Source: Pseudarthrobacter defluvii (GTDB lineage Bacteria > Actinomycetota > Actinomycetes > Actinomycetales > Micrococcaceae). From it: a stretch of DNA of 64,000 nucleotides. The notes under the pieces are model-generated. The model saw only the letters and a list, made by a program, of their open reading frames with translations. It made no database searches and had not been told where the DNA came from. Both the position numbers and the translations under genes were made by a program. Positions 37,762 through 47,580 of the stretch are shown here, piece after piece. The number at the start of each line of letters is the position of its first letter. Positions within the stretch are counted from its first letter, which is position 1. The stretch is from assembly GCF_030816725.1 (NCBI RefSeq), contig NZ_JAUSYG010000001.1, forward strand, positions 2,294,001 through 2,358,000. The letters are read 5' to 3'.

Positions 37762-38407
37762 CATCCGGGTCCTGCTGGTCGATGACCATCCCGTGGTCCG
37801 GGCCGGGTTACGGGCCATGCTCACCGAATTCGAGGGCATTTCTGTCGCAGCCGAAGCGGCCGACGGCGACGCAGCACTAACGGAACTACGGCGGCTGCAG
37901 ATCCTGGGTGAGCCGGTCGATGTCGTGCTCATGGACCTGCAGATGGGTTCGGGCATGGACGGAGTCGCCGCGACCGCGCAGATTAGGCTGTTGAACGATG
38001 CTCCGCCGGTCCTGATCCTGACAACGTACGACACGGATGCGGACATCCTGGCCGCCGTGGAAGCAGGAGCCAGCGGCTACATGCTCAAGGATGCCCCACC
38101 GGAACAGATCCACCAGGCCGTGCTGGCAGCAGCCGCCGGCCAGACCGCACTGGCACCACGAGTTGCCGCCCTGCTCATGGGCCGGATCAGCAACCCGGTC
38201 CCCACTCTCACGGCGCGGGAAATACAATTGCTTGAGCTGCTGGCGACAGGTTTGTCCAACCGGGCAATCGCCAAACAAGTCTTTATCTCCGAGGCGACCG
38301 TCAAAACTCACCTGGTGCACATCTATGCCAAACTCGGTGTGGACAACCGCACGGCAGCCATCGCAGCCGCAACCCAGCGACGCATTATCCGATCCCCTGG
38401 CCAGTAG
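37754..38407 (+). CDS. response regulator, NarL/LuxR family
   Basis: 217 aa. The receiver domain has DDHPVVRAG, the phospho-Asp in VLMDLQMGSGMDG (D61) and the conserved Lys in YMLKDAPPE. The C-terminal LuxR helix-turn-helix reads PTLTAREIQLLELLATGLSN and then ISEATVKTHLVHIYAKLGV. It starts inside the kinase gene, so the pair is translationally coupled. The likely target is the divergent ABC transporter promoter (36249-36423). Confidence 0.92.
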   Translation: MNDIRVLLVDDHPVVRAGLRAMLTEFEGISVAAEAADGDAALTELRRLQILGEPVDVVLMDLQMGSGMDGVAATAQIRLLNDAPPVLILTTYDTDADILAAVEAGASGYMLKDAPPEQIHQAVLAAAAGQTALAPRVAALLMGRISNPVPTLTAREIQLLELLATGLSNRAIAKQVFISEATVKTHLVHIYAKLGVDNRTAAIAAATQRRIIRSPGQ

Positions 38408-38650
38408 AAACTGCACCAAACAGATTCAAAACCAAGCTCCGTAAGTGGAGACCTCTCGCTCCCTGCCTTGATTCTGCAGTTGATTCCCCAATGGAGCTGC
38501 CGGTGCACCCTGCTTTGCTGCATGATTCGGACCGTTTCGCTGCCGCCCCGGTTTTCCGAAAGCCGATGTGCTTACTGGAGCGCTGAAGGCGCAGTGTTGT
38601 AGTGCAGTCACCGTCCCCGCAGCTGCAACCATCACCACTGAGGAAACACT

Positions 38651-38865
38651 GTAAAGTACGATCCCGCGCACGAGCGCAGCCCGCTGCCGTACCCCCCTTT
38701 CAAGAGTTGCACCGTCCCGCGGCCCATGGGCTGGCTTTCCTCCGTCAGCCCTGATGGCGTGCAGAACCTTGCTCAGTACAGCCAGTGGCAGAACCTGACA
38801 TTCGACCCACCCATGGTGATGTTTTCAGCGAACCAGTACCCGGACGGCAGGAGGAAGGACACTGA
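38651..38865 (+). pseudogene. flavin reductase-like protein, 5' fragment
   Basis: A frame running VKYDPAHERSPLPYPP and on through VPRPMGWLSSVSPDGVQNLA to MFSANQYPDGRRKDT matches the N-terminus of the DIM6/NTAB flavin-reductase-like family (FMN-binding split barrel). The first codon is GTA, placed where ATG or GTG is expected, behind GAGGAA. After KDT the resemblance ends and unrelated sequence follows to the stop at 38956. About 70 of roughly 200 expected residues remain. The start codon loss and truncation both argue for a dead gene. Confidence 0.75.
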
Positions 38866-38965
38866 ACTACGTGCACGCATAAAACTGCTCCCAAGAAATT
38901 TGAAACGAATTCCTCAGTCAAGCTTTCGGGGAGCAGGGATTCTTGGTCTGCTCTAGGTGAAGATC

Positions 38966-40312
38966 CTAGAGACGGATGGCTGTGAGTGCCTGGTCGTAGA
39001 TGGCCAGTGCTTGCGCTACTTCTTCAGGGGTGACGACGGCGGGTGGCACCACGTGGATGCGGTTGTCGGCGAGGAAGGGCAGCAGGCCCAGACGCAGGAG
39101 TTCGGCTTTGAGGCGGCCCATGTACTCAGCCGTGACCAGCACGCGTGTGGCACGGTCCTGGACGAGTTCGAGCGCCCAGAAGACGCCGCGCCCACGCACT
39201 TCTCCGATGACGCCGTGCTTCTCCGCAAGCGCATGCAGACCTGGCTCTAGGTGGTCACGGCCGATCCGGGCGGCGTTGCCGACAATGTCTTCTTCCTCGA
39301 AGGCCTCAATTGAGGCAACCACGGAGGCGGCAGCGAGCGGGTGGCCGGAGTAGGTCAGGCCCCCTGGGAAGACTCTTTCGTCGAACGTGGCGGCGATCTC
39401 GCTGGAAATGATGACGCCGCCAACCGGGACGTATCCGGAGTTGACGCCCTTGGCGAAGGTGATCAGGTCGGGGGTGACGTTGACGGCGTCCAGCGCGAAC
39501 CAGTCGCCGGTGCGGCCGAAGCCGGCCATGACTTCGTCAAGGATCATGACTATGCCGTATTCGTCGCACAGTACACGGACTCCTTCCAGATAGCCGGGCG
39601 TGGGGACAAGGATGCCGGCGGTGCCGGGGATCGTTTCCATCAGGACTGCGGCGATCGACTGGGGACCTTCGGCTTGTATGACGCGGCGCAGGTGGTGCAG
39701 CGCCCGCTCCGTTTCCTGCTCGGGGGTTTCAGCCCAGAAATCCGAGCGGTACAGGTAGGGGCCGAAGACATGGACGTGCCCGAGGGAGTATTCGTTGGGG
39801 ATGCGGCGCCAGTCACCGGTCGCTGCTATCGCCGCCCCGGTGTTGCCGTGGTAAGAACGGTACCGGGAGATGACCTTCTCGCGGCCGGTGTGCAGGCGCG
39901 CCATGCGTATAGCGTTTTCGTTGGCGTCAGCACCGCCGTTGGTGAAGAACACTTTCTTCATGTTGGTCGGGGCGTGCGACAGGATCTTGACTGCTGCTTT
40001 GGCGCGCACGTGGTTCGCCGCGCCGGGTGCAACGGTGGCCAAGCTGGAGGCTTGCTGGGCGATGGCCGCGATGACTTTGGGGTGCTGGTGGCCGATGTTG
40101 GTGTTGACCAGTTGGCTGGAGAAGTCCAAGTATGTGTTGCCGTTGTGGTCCCACACGGTGCTGCCCGACCCGCCGGCGATCGCAACGGGGTTCAGTGACT
40201 TCTGGGCTGACCAGGAATGGAAAACGTTGGCGCGGTCTAGGGCGACGACGTCGGCGTTGCTGACGGCTGCAGTGATAGCTGCGGCGTCCAGGCTTGCCGG
40301 GCTTGCGACCAT
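38966..40312 (-). CDS. class III aminotransferase (beta-alanine/omega-amino acid type)
   Basis: 448 aa from the ATG at 40312 (GAGGAA 5 nt upstream). FFTNGGADANENAIRMAR binds the PLP phosphate, ILDEVMAGFGRTGDWFA holds the PLP Asp, and FAKGVNSGYVPVGG contains the Schiff-base lysine K288. It belongs to the omega-amino acid:pyruvate/2-oxoglutarate aminotransferases. With methylmalonate-semialdehyde dehydrogenase and a PucR regulator next to it, conversion of beta-alanine (or 3-aminoisobutyrate) to malonate semialdehyde (or its methyl form) is the most coherent role. Substrate remains inferred. Confidence 0.88.
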   Translation of the reverse strand: MVASPASLDAAAITAAVSNADVVALDRANVFHSWSAQKSLNPVAIAGGSGSTVWDHNGNTYLDFSSQLVNTNIGHQHPKVIAAIAQQASSLATVAPGAANHVRAKAAVKILSHAPTNMKKVFFTNGGADANENAIRMARLHTGREKVISRYRSYHGNTGAAIAATGDWRRIPNEYSLGHVHVFGPYLYRSDFWAETPEQETERALHHLRRVIQAEGPQSIAAVLMETIPGTAGILVPTPGYLEGVRVLCDEYGIVMILDEVMAGFGRTGDWFALDAVNVTPDLITFAKGVNSGYVPVGGVIISSEIAATFDERVFPGGLTYSGHPLAAASVVASIEAFEEEDIVGNAARIGRDHLEPGLHALAEKHGVIGEVRGRGVFWALELVQDRATRVLVTAEYMGRLKAELLRLGLLPFLADNRIHVVPPAVVTPEEVAQALAIYDQALTAIRL

Positions 40313-40384
40313 GGCGGTTCCTCTCGATGGCTTATTGGTAACTTCCTCCATCATCCGATTAGTTGAGTGCAGAGAGCGGTATAC

Positions 40385-40396
40385 ATTTGTACAAAT
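40385..40396. promoter_or_regulatory. 12-bp palindrome ATTTGTACAAAT in a divergent promoter
   Basis: A perfect inverted repeat in the gap between the divergent aminotransferase and PucR genes, an AT-rich island in GC-rich DNA. It is a reasonable operator for the PucR protein encoded alongside. There is no direct evidence. Confidence 0.45.
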
Positions 40397-40435
40397 AATT
40401 CAGCTCAGTTCGCCGTCTTCATACCAGGGTTCCTT

Positions 40436-42025
40436 ATGCCTCCGAATTTGAATGTTTTGATCCGCAGCCGCTCGCTAAAGCTCCGCCTCGTGGTGCCCGA
40501 CCTGGGCGCCCCGCAGCTGGAGGACCCCATCAGCTGGGTTCACAGCTCCGATCTCGAGGACCCCACTCCTTTCTTGGACCAAGGTCAGTTTCTTCTCACA
40601 GACGGTACCCAGTTTCCGGTAGAGCCGCCATTAGGTACGACTACGGCGCAGGCTGGTGCAGAGCGCCCGTTATCCGAGTTTCCAACCAGTCAGGCCTATG
40701 AGGAGTACGTACGGCGGCTGGTGGATCACGGCATCGTGGGTTTAGGTTTCGCGACTCAGGTGATCCACGGGACACTGCCTCGCGGGCTGCAACAGGCATG
40801 TAGGAACAAGAATCTGCCGTTGCTGGAGGTACCGGACCGGACTCCGTTCATAGCGATTATCCGGATGGTGGCTGATCATCTTGCCACTGAAGCGCACGCG
40901 AGGGCTGAGTGGTCGCTACAGGCGCAGCGTGCCATTTCCCGCGCGGCCCTCCGGCCGGACGGCCTGACCTCGATCCTTGGGGAGCTTGAGCGGCAGTTGC
41001 ACAGCTGGGTGGCTCTATACGATGCTTCGGGGACCTACGTCCGCATGCCTCGCAACCGTCCAGTTCCCTCTGGCATTTCCCGAGAAATTGCGCAACGGGT
41101 GCGGAGTGCTCTGGACCTGGGCACGCGCTCGGCGTCACACCTGGAGGTTGGCGGGCAGTTGGTGACGTTGCAGACCCTTGGCAGGAAGGGCAGTTTACGC
41201 GGCGCGTTGGTGCTCGGCGCTATCGAGCCTTTGGACCCTGCCAGGGCGGACATCGTCAACAGCGTCATTGGCCTCGCGAGCCTGGCTTTGGAACAGGCCC
41301 GCACCCTTGATACCGCCCGGCGGCACCTTCGCGCCGGTGTCTTTGAGCAGCTGCTGGCGGGCAGCACCGACGTCGCCCTTCGGACGGCCCGGCAGGTTTG
41401 GGGCCAGTTACCGCGAGACCCTCTGCTGGTGACGGCGTCGCGGCAGGAAAACGCTGCGCCGAACCTGCTTGAAGCCTTGGAACTGCTGGCTGATGACCAT
41501 CGCGGGGCTGTATTTTATGCCGTGCGCGGTGAGTTGCTGGTTGTCCTGTCAGGGAAGGCCCACCAGGACAAGGTCCTGGAACTCCTGCAGCGCCACGGAG
41601 CAGTCTGCGGCGTTTCCAGAGAGGCGACCGCCGAGACTCTGCCGGATGCACTCGAAGAAGCTGCGCGTGCTTTGCGACGTGCAACGGAGGTCGGTAGCGC
41701 AGTCGTCGAATTCTCGGAATTGTCCGACAGCGGGATGCTCGGACTGTTGAGGGAGGAAGAAGCCGGGCCAGTGGCCAGGGGACTGTTGCAGCCGCTGATC
41801 GCTTACGACGCTACGGAAAACACCAAACTGTTGGCGACAGTTCAGGAGTGGTTTGCCAACAACTGCGTTTGGGACAAGACCGCACGCCGCTTGGGGGTGC
41901 ACAGGCATACGCTTCGCAACAGGATCGACGCCGCCGGGCGGATTTTGGGGCTGAACTTGGACGGCATGCGGGACCGGTTGGAGCTCTTTGCCGCGGTCCA
42001 GTTCGTGGAGGAGGCGCAGAAGTAA
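40436..42025 (+). CDS. PucR-family transcriptional regulator
   Basis: About 529 aa. The N-terminal PucR domain (about 1-120) contains FLDQGQFLLTDGTQF and GIVGLGFATQVIHGTLP. A GGDEF-like middle region follows. The C-terminus is the PucR-type helix-turn-helix, WDKTARRLGVHRHTLRNRID, which marks regulators of purine, allantoin, GABA and beta-alanine catabolism. It is divergent from the aminotransferase and convergent with the dehydrogenase, and is thus likely the pathway's activator. The start at 40436 is chosen for family fit; the ribosome binding site is weak. Confidence 0.88.
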   Translation: MPPNLNVLIRSRSLKLRLVVPDLGAPQLEDPISWVHSSDLEDPTPFLDQGQFLLTDGTQFPVEPPLGTTTAQAGAERPLSEFPTSQAYEEYVRRLVDHGIVGLGFATQVIHGTLPRGLQQACRNKNLPLLEVPDRTPFIAIIRMVADHLATEAHARAEWSLQAQRAISRAALRPDGLTSILGELERQLHSWVALYDASGTYVRMPRNRPVPSGISREIAQRVRSALDLGTRSASHLEVGGQLVTLQTLGRKGSLRGALVLGAIEPLDPARADIVNSVIGLASLALEQARTLDTARRHLRAGVFEQLLAGSTDVALRTARQVWGQLPRDPLLVTASRQENAAPNLLEALELLADDHRGAVFYAVRGELLVVLSGKAHQDKVLELLQRHGAVCGVSREATAETLPDALEEAARALRRATEVGSAVVEFSELSDSGMLGLLREEEAGPVARGLLQPLIAYDATENTKLLATVQEWFANNCVWDKTARRLGVHRHTLRNRIDAAGRILGLNLDGMRDRLELFAAVQFVEEAQK

Positions 42026-42031
42026 AGGTAG

Positions 42032-42059
42032 GGGCGCCCGGCGTGACCGCCGGGCGCCC
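42032..42059. terminator. bidirectional terminator hairpin
   Basis: A 12-bp perfect stem (42032-42043 with 42048-42059) and TGAC loop, immediately behind the PucR stop and 20 nt beyond the stop of the opposing dehydrogenase gene. ACTTTAAAG follows on the plus strand. Position and symmetry suit termination in both directions. Confidence 0.75.
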
Positions 42060-42078
42060 ACTTTAAAGCTATGGGTTC

Positions 42079-43584
42079 CTAGTTCTGCGGGAAGCCCAAG
42101 TTGATGCCACCGTGACTGGGGTCGAGCCAGCGGGAGGTGATGGCCTTTTCGCGGGTAAAGAACTGGAAGCCCTGCAGCCCGTAGGCCTTGGAGCTGCCGA
42201 AGATGGAGTCCTTGAACCCGCCGAAGGAGTAGTAGGCCACGGGGACGGGGATGGGCACGTTGATGCCGACCATGCCCACTTCAACTTCGTTCTGGAAGCG
42301 GCGGGCCGCGCCGCCGTCATTGGTGAAAATTGCCGTGCCGTTGCCGTAGGCGCTGGAGTTAATCAGGTCCAGGCCTTCTTCGTAGGTGCGGACGCGGACG
42401 ACAGACAGGACCGGGCCGAAGATTTCATCGGTGTAGACGCTGGACGTGACCGGAACTTCGTCGATCAGCGTAGGACCAAGCCAGAAGCCGTTCTCGTCAC
42501 CGTCGACGTTGATGCCGCGCCCGTCCACCACCACCTTGGCGCCGTCCTCGATGGATACCTCGATGTAGGACGCAACCTTGTCCCGGTGCTGCTTGGTGAC
42601 CAGCGGGCCCATGTCGCAGTTGCGGCGGCCGTCGCCGATTTTCAGCGTGGCCATGCGGGAGGTGATCTTTTCGATCAGATCGTCGGCTACGGGCTCGACG
42701 GCGACTATGACACTGATGGCCATGCAGCGTTCGCCGGCGGAACCGAAGCCGGCGTTAATGGCGGCATCGGCGGTCAAGTCGAGGTCGGCGTCGGGCAGGA
42801 CCAGCATGTGGTTTTTTGCGCCGCCGAGGGCCTGTACGCGCTTGCCGTTCCGTGCGGCGGTCTCGTAGATGTACTGGGCGATCGGGGTGGAGCCAACGAA
42901 CGAGATGGCCTTGACGTCCTTGTGTTCAAGGAGTCCATCGACGGCTTCCTTGTCGCCGTGAAGGACGTTGAAGACACCGTCCGGCAGGCCAGCTTCGGTG
43001 AACAGTTCAGCGAGCCAGTTCGCAGCTGTCGGGTCCTTTTCGCTGGGCTTGAGGACGACAGTGTTGCCGGCGGCGATGGCGATCGGGAGGAACCACAGCG
43101 GCACCATTGCGGGAAAGTTGAACGGGCTGATGATCCCTACGACGCCGAGCGCAGACTTGGTGGAGTACACGTCCACGCCGCTGGAGACGTTCTCGGAGTA
43201 CTCGCCCTTGATCAGATGCGGAAACCCGGTGGCCAGTTCCACGACTTCCTGGCCGCGGGTGATTTCTCCCAGTGCGTCTAACACCACCTTGCCGTGCTCA
43301 GCGGTGATGATCTGCGCGAGTTCGCTTTTGCGCTCGTTCAGGAGCTCGCGGAAGCGGAAAAGGATCTGCTGGCGCTTGGTGATGGAGAGATCACGCCAAG
43401 CGGGGAAAGCCTTCTGCGCCGAGGAGACCGCAGCTTCGATGTCAGATGCGTTGGCCAGTGCCACGCGCTTGGTTTCAATGCCGCGGGCGGGGTCGAAGAC
43501 GGGGGCGGTGCGGTCGCCAAATGAGAGGAATTCGGCTCCGCCGATCCAATGGGACAGCACGGGAAGTTCCTGGTTTACGGACAC
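42079..43584 (-). CDS. mmsA: methylmalonate-/malonate-semialdehyde dehydrogenase (CoA-acylating)
   Basis: 501 aa from the GTG at 43584, the standard length for this family. SHWIGGAEF opens the protein; IISPFNFPAMVPLWFLPIA, GSTPIAQYIYETAARNGKRV and GSAGERCMAISV with nucleophile C287 are typical of MmsA/IolA. The enzyme converts (methyl)malonate semialdehyde plus CoA and NAD+ to acetyl- or propionyl-CoA, CO2 and NADH. It would complete the route started by the aminotransferase encoded next to it. A longer frame upstream of 43584 shows no family resemblance. Confidence 0.93.
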   Translation of the reverse strand: MSVNQELPVLSHWIGGAEFLSFGDRTAPVFDPARGIETKRVALANASDIEAAVSSAQKAFPAWRDLSITKRQQILFRFRELLNERKSELAQIITAEHGKVVLDALGEITRGQEVVELATGFPHLIKGEYSENVSSGVDVYSTKSALGVVGIISPFNFPAMVPLWFLPIAIAAGNTVVLKPSEKDPTAANWLAELFTEAGLPDGVFNVLHGDKEAVDGLLEHKDVKAISFVGSTPIAQYIYETAARNGKRVQALGGAKNHMLVLPDADLDLTADAAINAGFGSAGERCMAISVIVAVEPVADDLIEKITSRMATLKIGDGRRNCDMGPLVTKQHRDKVASYIEVSIEDGAKVVVDGRGINVDGDENGFWLGPTLIDEVPVTSSVYTDEIFGPVLSVVRVRTYEEGLDLINSSAYGNGTAIFTNDGGAARRFQNEVEVGMVGINVPIPVPVAYYSFGGFKDSIFGSSKAYGLQGFQFFTREKAITSRWLDPSHGGINLGFPQN

Positions 43585-43781
43585 GCTTCTTCTCGCTTTC
43601 GGGGTTGTTCGTTCGGCAATGCCGGGAGTGGCCTGAAAGGCAAGCCTAGTTTGGCGGCAACATATGAGGGCGTCGACGTTTGTCCCGAACGTGGGGAGAC
43701 CATCAACATATGTATATGCCAAATGGATGATGGACCGCGCTACGGTTTTGCCATCTGCTACTTAGTAGGGAGGAGAATGCC

Positions 43782-43835
43782 ATGAGAAAACGCCCGCCCA
43801 AGTCCCCTGATTACCTCAGGCGCAGACCCTCGTAG
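43782..43835 (+). CDS. candidate 17-codon small ORF
   Basis: AGGGAGGAG 7 nt before ATG gives an unusually strong translation start. The frame encodes a basic peptide, MRKRPPKSPDYLRRRPS, then TAG. It lies divergent from mmsA and about 400 nt before aceA. It may be a leader peptide, a toxin-sized or RNA-binding microprotein, or the remaining first codons of a lost gene. Confidence 0.3.
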   Translation: MRKRPPKSPDYLRRRPS

Positions 43836-44240
43836 TCCGCACTAGCGAGCACTGCACCAAGACTGGCTGGTGGCAGTCGGTTCAGCAGCAACTTGCCGGG
43901 CCTGGGCCAAACTTTCTTTTTGTGGGTCAGGGAAGCGTAATGCCAGCAGTGGGCGGCTCACCCTCCCTCTAGGTGCCAGCGAAATTAGCCAATGACCTAG
44001 CTGGTCCCGGGACCCTGTCGCACTGGAGTCACAGGTTAAAGCGACGTGCTGATTTAGTTCAAATTTGCACAGGCGGAAGAGGCAAGTGTTTCCAATGGCC
44101 GCGACTGGAAATAGGTGTTGGAAATACTGAAAAGTAATGAACATTCGAAAAAGGACACCGCACCGGATCAGCTGATTGGGACCGCAAAGAAGCAGTTCCG
44201 CCCGGCAGTAACTACCGGAGCTCAATTAAGGAGATCGACG
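43836..44240. other. upstream region of isocitrate lyase gene
   Basis: About 400 bases without a supported gene; the minus-strand open frame across it has no start signal or domain. It should contain the aceA promoter. I could not identify a convincing regulator site by eye. Confidence 0.45.
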
Positions 44241-45557
44241 ATGACTGCAGCATTTGAGCTGACCCAGCAGACGCCCGAACAACTGGCCGCCGCCCTGGAG
44301 CTCGAGTGGGCCGCCAACCCCCGCTGGGAAGGTGTGACCCGGGACTACTCGGCTTCCGACGTCGTCCGTCTCCGCGGGCGCGTCTCCGAAGAGCACACCC
44401 TGGCCCGCCGCGGCTCCGAGAAGCTGTGGAAGCAGCTCACCGAGGAGCACAAGGAAGGCAAGTACACCAACGCGTTGGGCGCCTTGACCGGCAACCAGGC
44501 AGTCCAGCAGGTCAAGGCCGGTCTCCGTGCGATCTACCTTTCCGGCTGGCAGGTCGCCGCGGACGCCAATAACTCGGGCCACACCTACCCGGACCAGTCG
44601 CTGTACCCGGCCAACTCGGTCCCCACGGTGGTGCGCCGGATCAACAATGCCCTGCTCCGGGCCGACCAGATCGAGTTCGCCGAAGGCGTCCAGAGCGTGG
44701 AGGACTGGCTGGTGCCGATCGTCGCCGACGCCGAGGCCGGCTTTGGCGGGCCGCTGAACGCCTACGAGCTCATGAAATCCATGATCCAGGCCGGCGCCTC
44801 GGGCGTTCACTGGGAAGACCAGCTCGCCTCAGAAAAGAAGTGCGGCCACTTGGGCGGCAAGGTCCTGATCCCCACCCAGCAGCACGTCCGGACCCTGAAC
44901 GCCGCCCGCCTCGCGGCGGACGTCGCCGGCACCCCCACCGTGGTTATCGCCCGCACCGACGCGGAGGCAGCAACCCTGATCACCTCGGACGTGGACGAAC
45001 GGGACCAGGAATTCATTACCGGTGAGCGTACCGCGGAGGGCTTTTACAAGGTCCGCAACGGCATCGAGCCCTGCATTGCCCGGGCCAAGGCCTACGCCCC
45101 CTACTCGGACCTGATCTGGATGGAAACCGGCACGCCGGACCTGGAGCTGGCCCGCAAGTTCGCCGAAGCGGTCAAGGCCGAGTTCCCGGACCAGATGCTC
45201 TCCTACAACTGCTCGCCGTCGTTTAACTGGCGCAAGCACCTGGACGATGCCACCATCGCCAAGTTCCAGCGTGAACTCGGCGCCATGGGCTTCACCTTCC
45301 AGTTCATCACCCTGGCCGGCTTCCACGCCCTGAACTACTCGATGTTCGACCTCGCCCACGGCTACGCCCGTGAAGGCATGAGCGCCTACGTCGAGCTCCA
45401 GGAAAAGGAATTCGCCTCCGAGTCCCGCGGCTACACCGCAACCAAGCACCAGCGCGAAGTCGGCACCGGCTACTTCGACACCATCTCCACCGCGCTCAAC
45501 CCGAACGCGTCCACCCTCGCCTTGGTCGGATCGACCGAAGAGGGCCAGTTCCACTGA
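44241..45557 (+). CDS. aceA: isocitrate lyase
   Basis: 438 aa starting [10 protein letters not shown] with AAGGAG 7 nt upstream. [23 protein letters not shown] is the substrate-phosphate loop equivalent, and the catalytic signature KKCGHLGGK contains C201. [14 protein letters not shown] near the C-terminus completes the active site. The enzyme splits isocitrate to glyoxylate and succinate, the first step of the glyoxylate shunt needed for growth on acetate, fatty acids or acetyl-CoA-yielding compounds. Malate synthase follows on the same strand. Confidence 0.97.
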   Translation: MTAAFELTQQTPEQLAAALELEWAANPRWEGVTRDYSASDVVRLRGRVSEEHTLARRGSEKLWKQLTEEHKEGKYTNALGALTGNQAVQQVKAGLRAIYLSGWQVAADANNSGHTYPDQSLYPANSVPTVVRRINNALLRADQIEFAEGVQSVEDWLVPIVADAEAGFGGPLNAYELMKSMIQAGASGVHWEDQLASEKKCGHLGGKVLIPTQQHVRTLNAARLAADVAGTPTVVIARTDAEAATLITSDVDERDQEFITGERTAEGFYKVRNGIEPCIARAKAYAPYSDLIWMETGTPDLELARKFAEAVKAEFPDQMLSYNCSPSFNWRKHLDDATIAKFQRELGAMGFTFQFITLAGFHALNYSMFDLAHGYAREGMSAYVELQEKEFASESRGYTATKHQREVGTGYFDTISTALNPNASTLALVGSTEEGQFH

Positions 45558-45561
45558 TCCC

Positions 45562-45606
45562 CGGCCGCCCCTCCACTCGCAAGCTCGCGAGGGAACCTGG
45601 CGGCCG
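45562..45606 (+). terminator. GC-rich hairpin behind aceA
   Basis: CGGCCGCC (45562-45569) pairs with GGCGGCCG (45599-45606), enclosing a second inverted repeat (CTCGC...GCGAG). It begins 5 nt after the aceA stop. There is no T-run, so termination efficiency is uncertain. Confidence 0.45.
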
Positions 45607-45818
45607 TGGGCCCACTTGCGACGGCGGTTGTCCTTCGTCGATGAACCGGACCATCCTCTGCGTGCTATGCGCTGTGGCCAGCTTCTTACCTCGCTGGGCG
45701 AGGACGAAGCCGGCGGCAGGGCCCCCTTCACGCACGCTGTCGGATGCCCGGTTCGCCGCCTGTGCATACTCACCAGCCGCCGGCGAACTTTCTCTTCTTG
45801 CTTTAAGGAGCAAACGAA

Positions 45819-47471
45819 ATGAATTCCTTTACTGACAGCTTCACTGTCAATGACATCAGTTTGAACGCGCAGCCGGTTTACCGGCAAAACGAGGTGCTTA
45901 CTCCGGATGCCCTTTCTTTTATTGCCGGGCTGCACCGGGCTACTGCTGACCGCCGGCAGGAGCTGCTGCAGGCACGGCGGGCCCGCCGCGCCGACATTGC
46001 CGCCGGTGCCGACCCGCGGTTCCTGCGGGAGACCGAGCACATCCGCAACGATCCGTCCTGGCGGGTCGCTCCGCCCGCACCGGGTTTGGAGGACCGGCGG
46101 GTGGAAATTACCGGGCCGGTGGATCAGAAGATGACCATCAACGCGCTGAACTCCGGCGCGAAGGTGTGGCTGGCGGACATGGAGGACTCCTCCACCCCGA
46201 CCTGGCGCAACGTGATCAAGGGCCAGCTGAACCTCACCGACGCCCTGGAACGCCGGATCGACTTCACCACCCCCGAGGGCAAGGAATACAAGCTTCGCCC
46301 CGCCGGCGAACTGCCCACCATCGTGGTCCGTCCCCGCGGCTGGCACCTGCCCGAGAAGCACATGCTGATCGACGGCGCCCCGATTGCCGGCGGCATCGTG
46401 GACTTTGGCCTGTTCTTCTTCCACAACGCCCGCCGCCTGCTCGCCCAGGGCAAAGGCCCCTACTTCTACCTGCCCAAGATTGAAAACCACCTCGAAGCCC
46501 GGCTCTGGAACGACATCTTCATCCTCGCCCAGGACCTGCTCGGCATCCCGCAGGGAACCATCCGCGCCACCGTACTGATCGAAACCATCACCGCAGCCTT
46601 CGAAATGGAAGAAATCCTGTACGAACTGCGCGACCACGCCGCCGGCCTGAACGCCGGCCGCTGGGACTACATCTTCTCCCTCATTAAGAACTTCCGCACC
46701 CGCGGCCCCCGCTTCGTCCTCCCCGACCGGGGCCAGGTAACCATGACCCAGCCCTTCATGCGCGCCTATACCGAACAGCTGGTCCGGGCCTGCCACAAGC
46801 GCGGCGCCATGGCCATCGGCGGCATGGCAGCAGCAGTCCCCAACCGCAAAGACCCCGAAGCGAACGCCAACGCCTTCAACAAGGTCCGCGCCGACAAAAC
46901 CCGCGAAGCGAACGACGGGTTCGACGGCTCCTGGGTGGCCCACCCCGACCTCGTGCCCGTTGCCCGCGAGGTGTTCGACTCCATCCTCGGCGAGAAGCCC
47001 AACCAGCTGGACCGCACCCGCGAGGACGTCACCCCCGACGACCGGGCCCTGATCAACGTGGCCGCCACCGAAGGGACCATCACCGAACAAGGGATCCGGA
47101 ACAACATCGAAGTAGGGATCCGCTACATCGAATCCTGGCTCCGCGGCAACGGCGCAGTGGCCATCCACAACCTCATGGAGGACGCCGCCACCGCAGAAAT
47201 CTCCCGCTCACAGCTTTGGCAGTGGATCTACGCCCAGGCCATCACTGACCGAGGTGAAATCGTCACCCACCACTGGATCGAAGAACTCCTCGACGAAGAG
47301 TTCGCAAGGCTCGAACGCTTCGACGGCGACCGCTTCGAAGACGCCCGCGACATCTTCGAAGAAGTCACACTCGCCCGCGACTTCCCGTCTTTCCTCACCC
47401 TGCCCGCCTACGCCCGCTACCTCACCGAAGCCCGGGAAAAGGCCACCCCGGAAGAGCTCGCCTTGGCGTGA
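45819..47471 (+). CDS. aceB: malate synthase A
   Basis: 550 aa with AAGGAG 8 nt before the [54 protein letters not shown] and [11 protein letters not shown] are the family's active-site blocks. The enzyme condenses glyoxylate with acetyl-CoA to malate. With aceA it forms the complete glyoxylate shunt. About 260 nt with a hairpin separates the two genes, so it probably has its own promoter as well. Confidence 0.97.
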   Translation: MNSFTDSFTVNDISLNAQPVYRQNEVLTPDALSFIAGLHRATADRRQELLQARRARRADIAAGADPRFLRETEHIRNDPSWRVAPPAPGLEDRRVEITGPVDQKMTINALNSGAKVWLADMEDSSTPTWRNVIKGQLNLTDALERRIDFTTPEGKEYKLRPAGELPTIVVRPRGWHLPEKHMLIDGAPIAGGIVDFGLFFFHNARRLLAQGKGPYFYLPKIENHLEARLWNDIFILAQDLLGIPQGTIRATVLIETITAAFEMEEILYELRDHAAGLNAGRWDYIFSLIKNFRTRGPRFVLPDRGQVTMTQPFMRAYTEQLVRACHKRGAMAIGGMAAAVPNRKDPEANANAFNKVRADKTREANDGFDGSWVAHPDLVPVAREVFDSILGEKPNQLDRTREDVTPDDRALINVAATEGTITEQGIRNNIEVGIRYIESWLRGNGAVAIHNLMEDAATAEISRSQLWQWIYAQAITDRGEIVTHHWIEELLDEEFARLERFDGDRFEDARDIFEEVTLARDFPSFLTLPAYARYLTEAREKATPEELALA

Positions 47472-47559
47472 CCAGACTTCCGTCCCCGGACCGGCACGCC
47501 CTCCGCAACAGGCACCCCGAGGTCCGGTAGCTCGCCTTAGCGACGGAATCATAGAAGCA

Positions 47560-47580
47560 CTGACAATATCCAATTGTCAG
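47560..47580. repeat. inverted repeat CTGACAAT-ATCCA-ATTGTCAG
   Basis: A perfect 8+8 bp repeat with a 5-nt loop, about 90 nt behind the aceB stop and 230 nt before the next gene. It is too AT-rich for a strong terminator and has no T-run, so a protein site is possible. Confidence 0.5.

Noticed and set aside
39341-40198. Plus-strand frame of 285 codons across the aminotransferase
   Set aside because: Antisense of a gene with an intact PLP lysine motif; composition is Gly/Val/Asp-rich as in other shadows.
42112-43281. Plus-strand frame of 389 codons across mmsA
   Set aside because: Antisense of a complete MmsA; no start signal or domain.
44829-47168. A 779-codon open frame on the minus strand
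   Set aside because: It lies antisense to aceA and aceB, which are unmistakable. High GC content keeps antisense frames open; the translation has no domain and is rich in Gly, Val and Arg.
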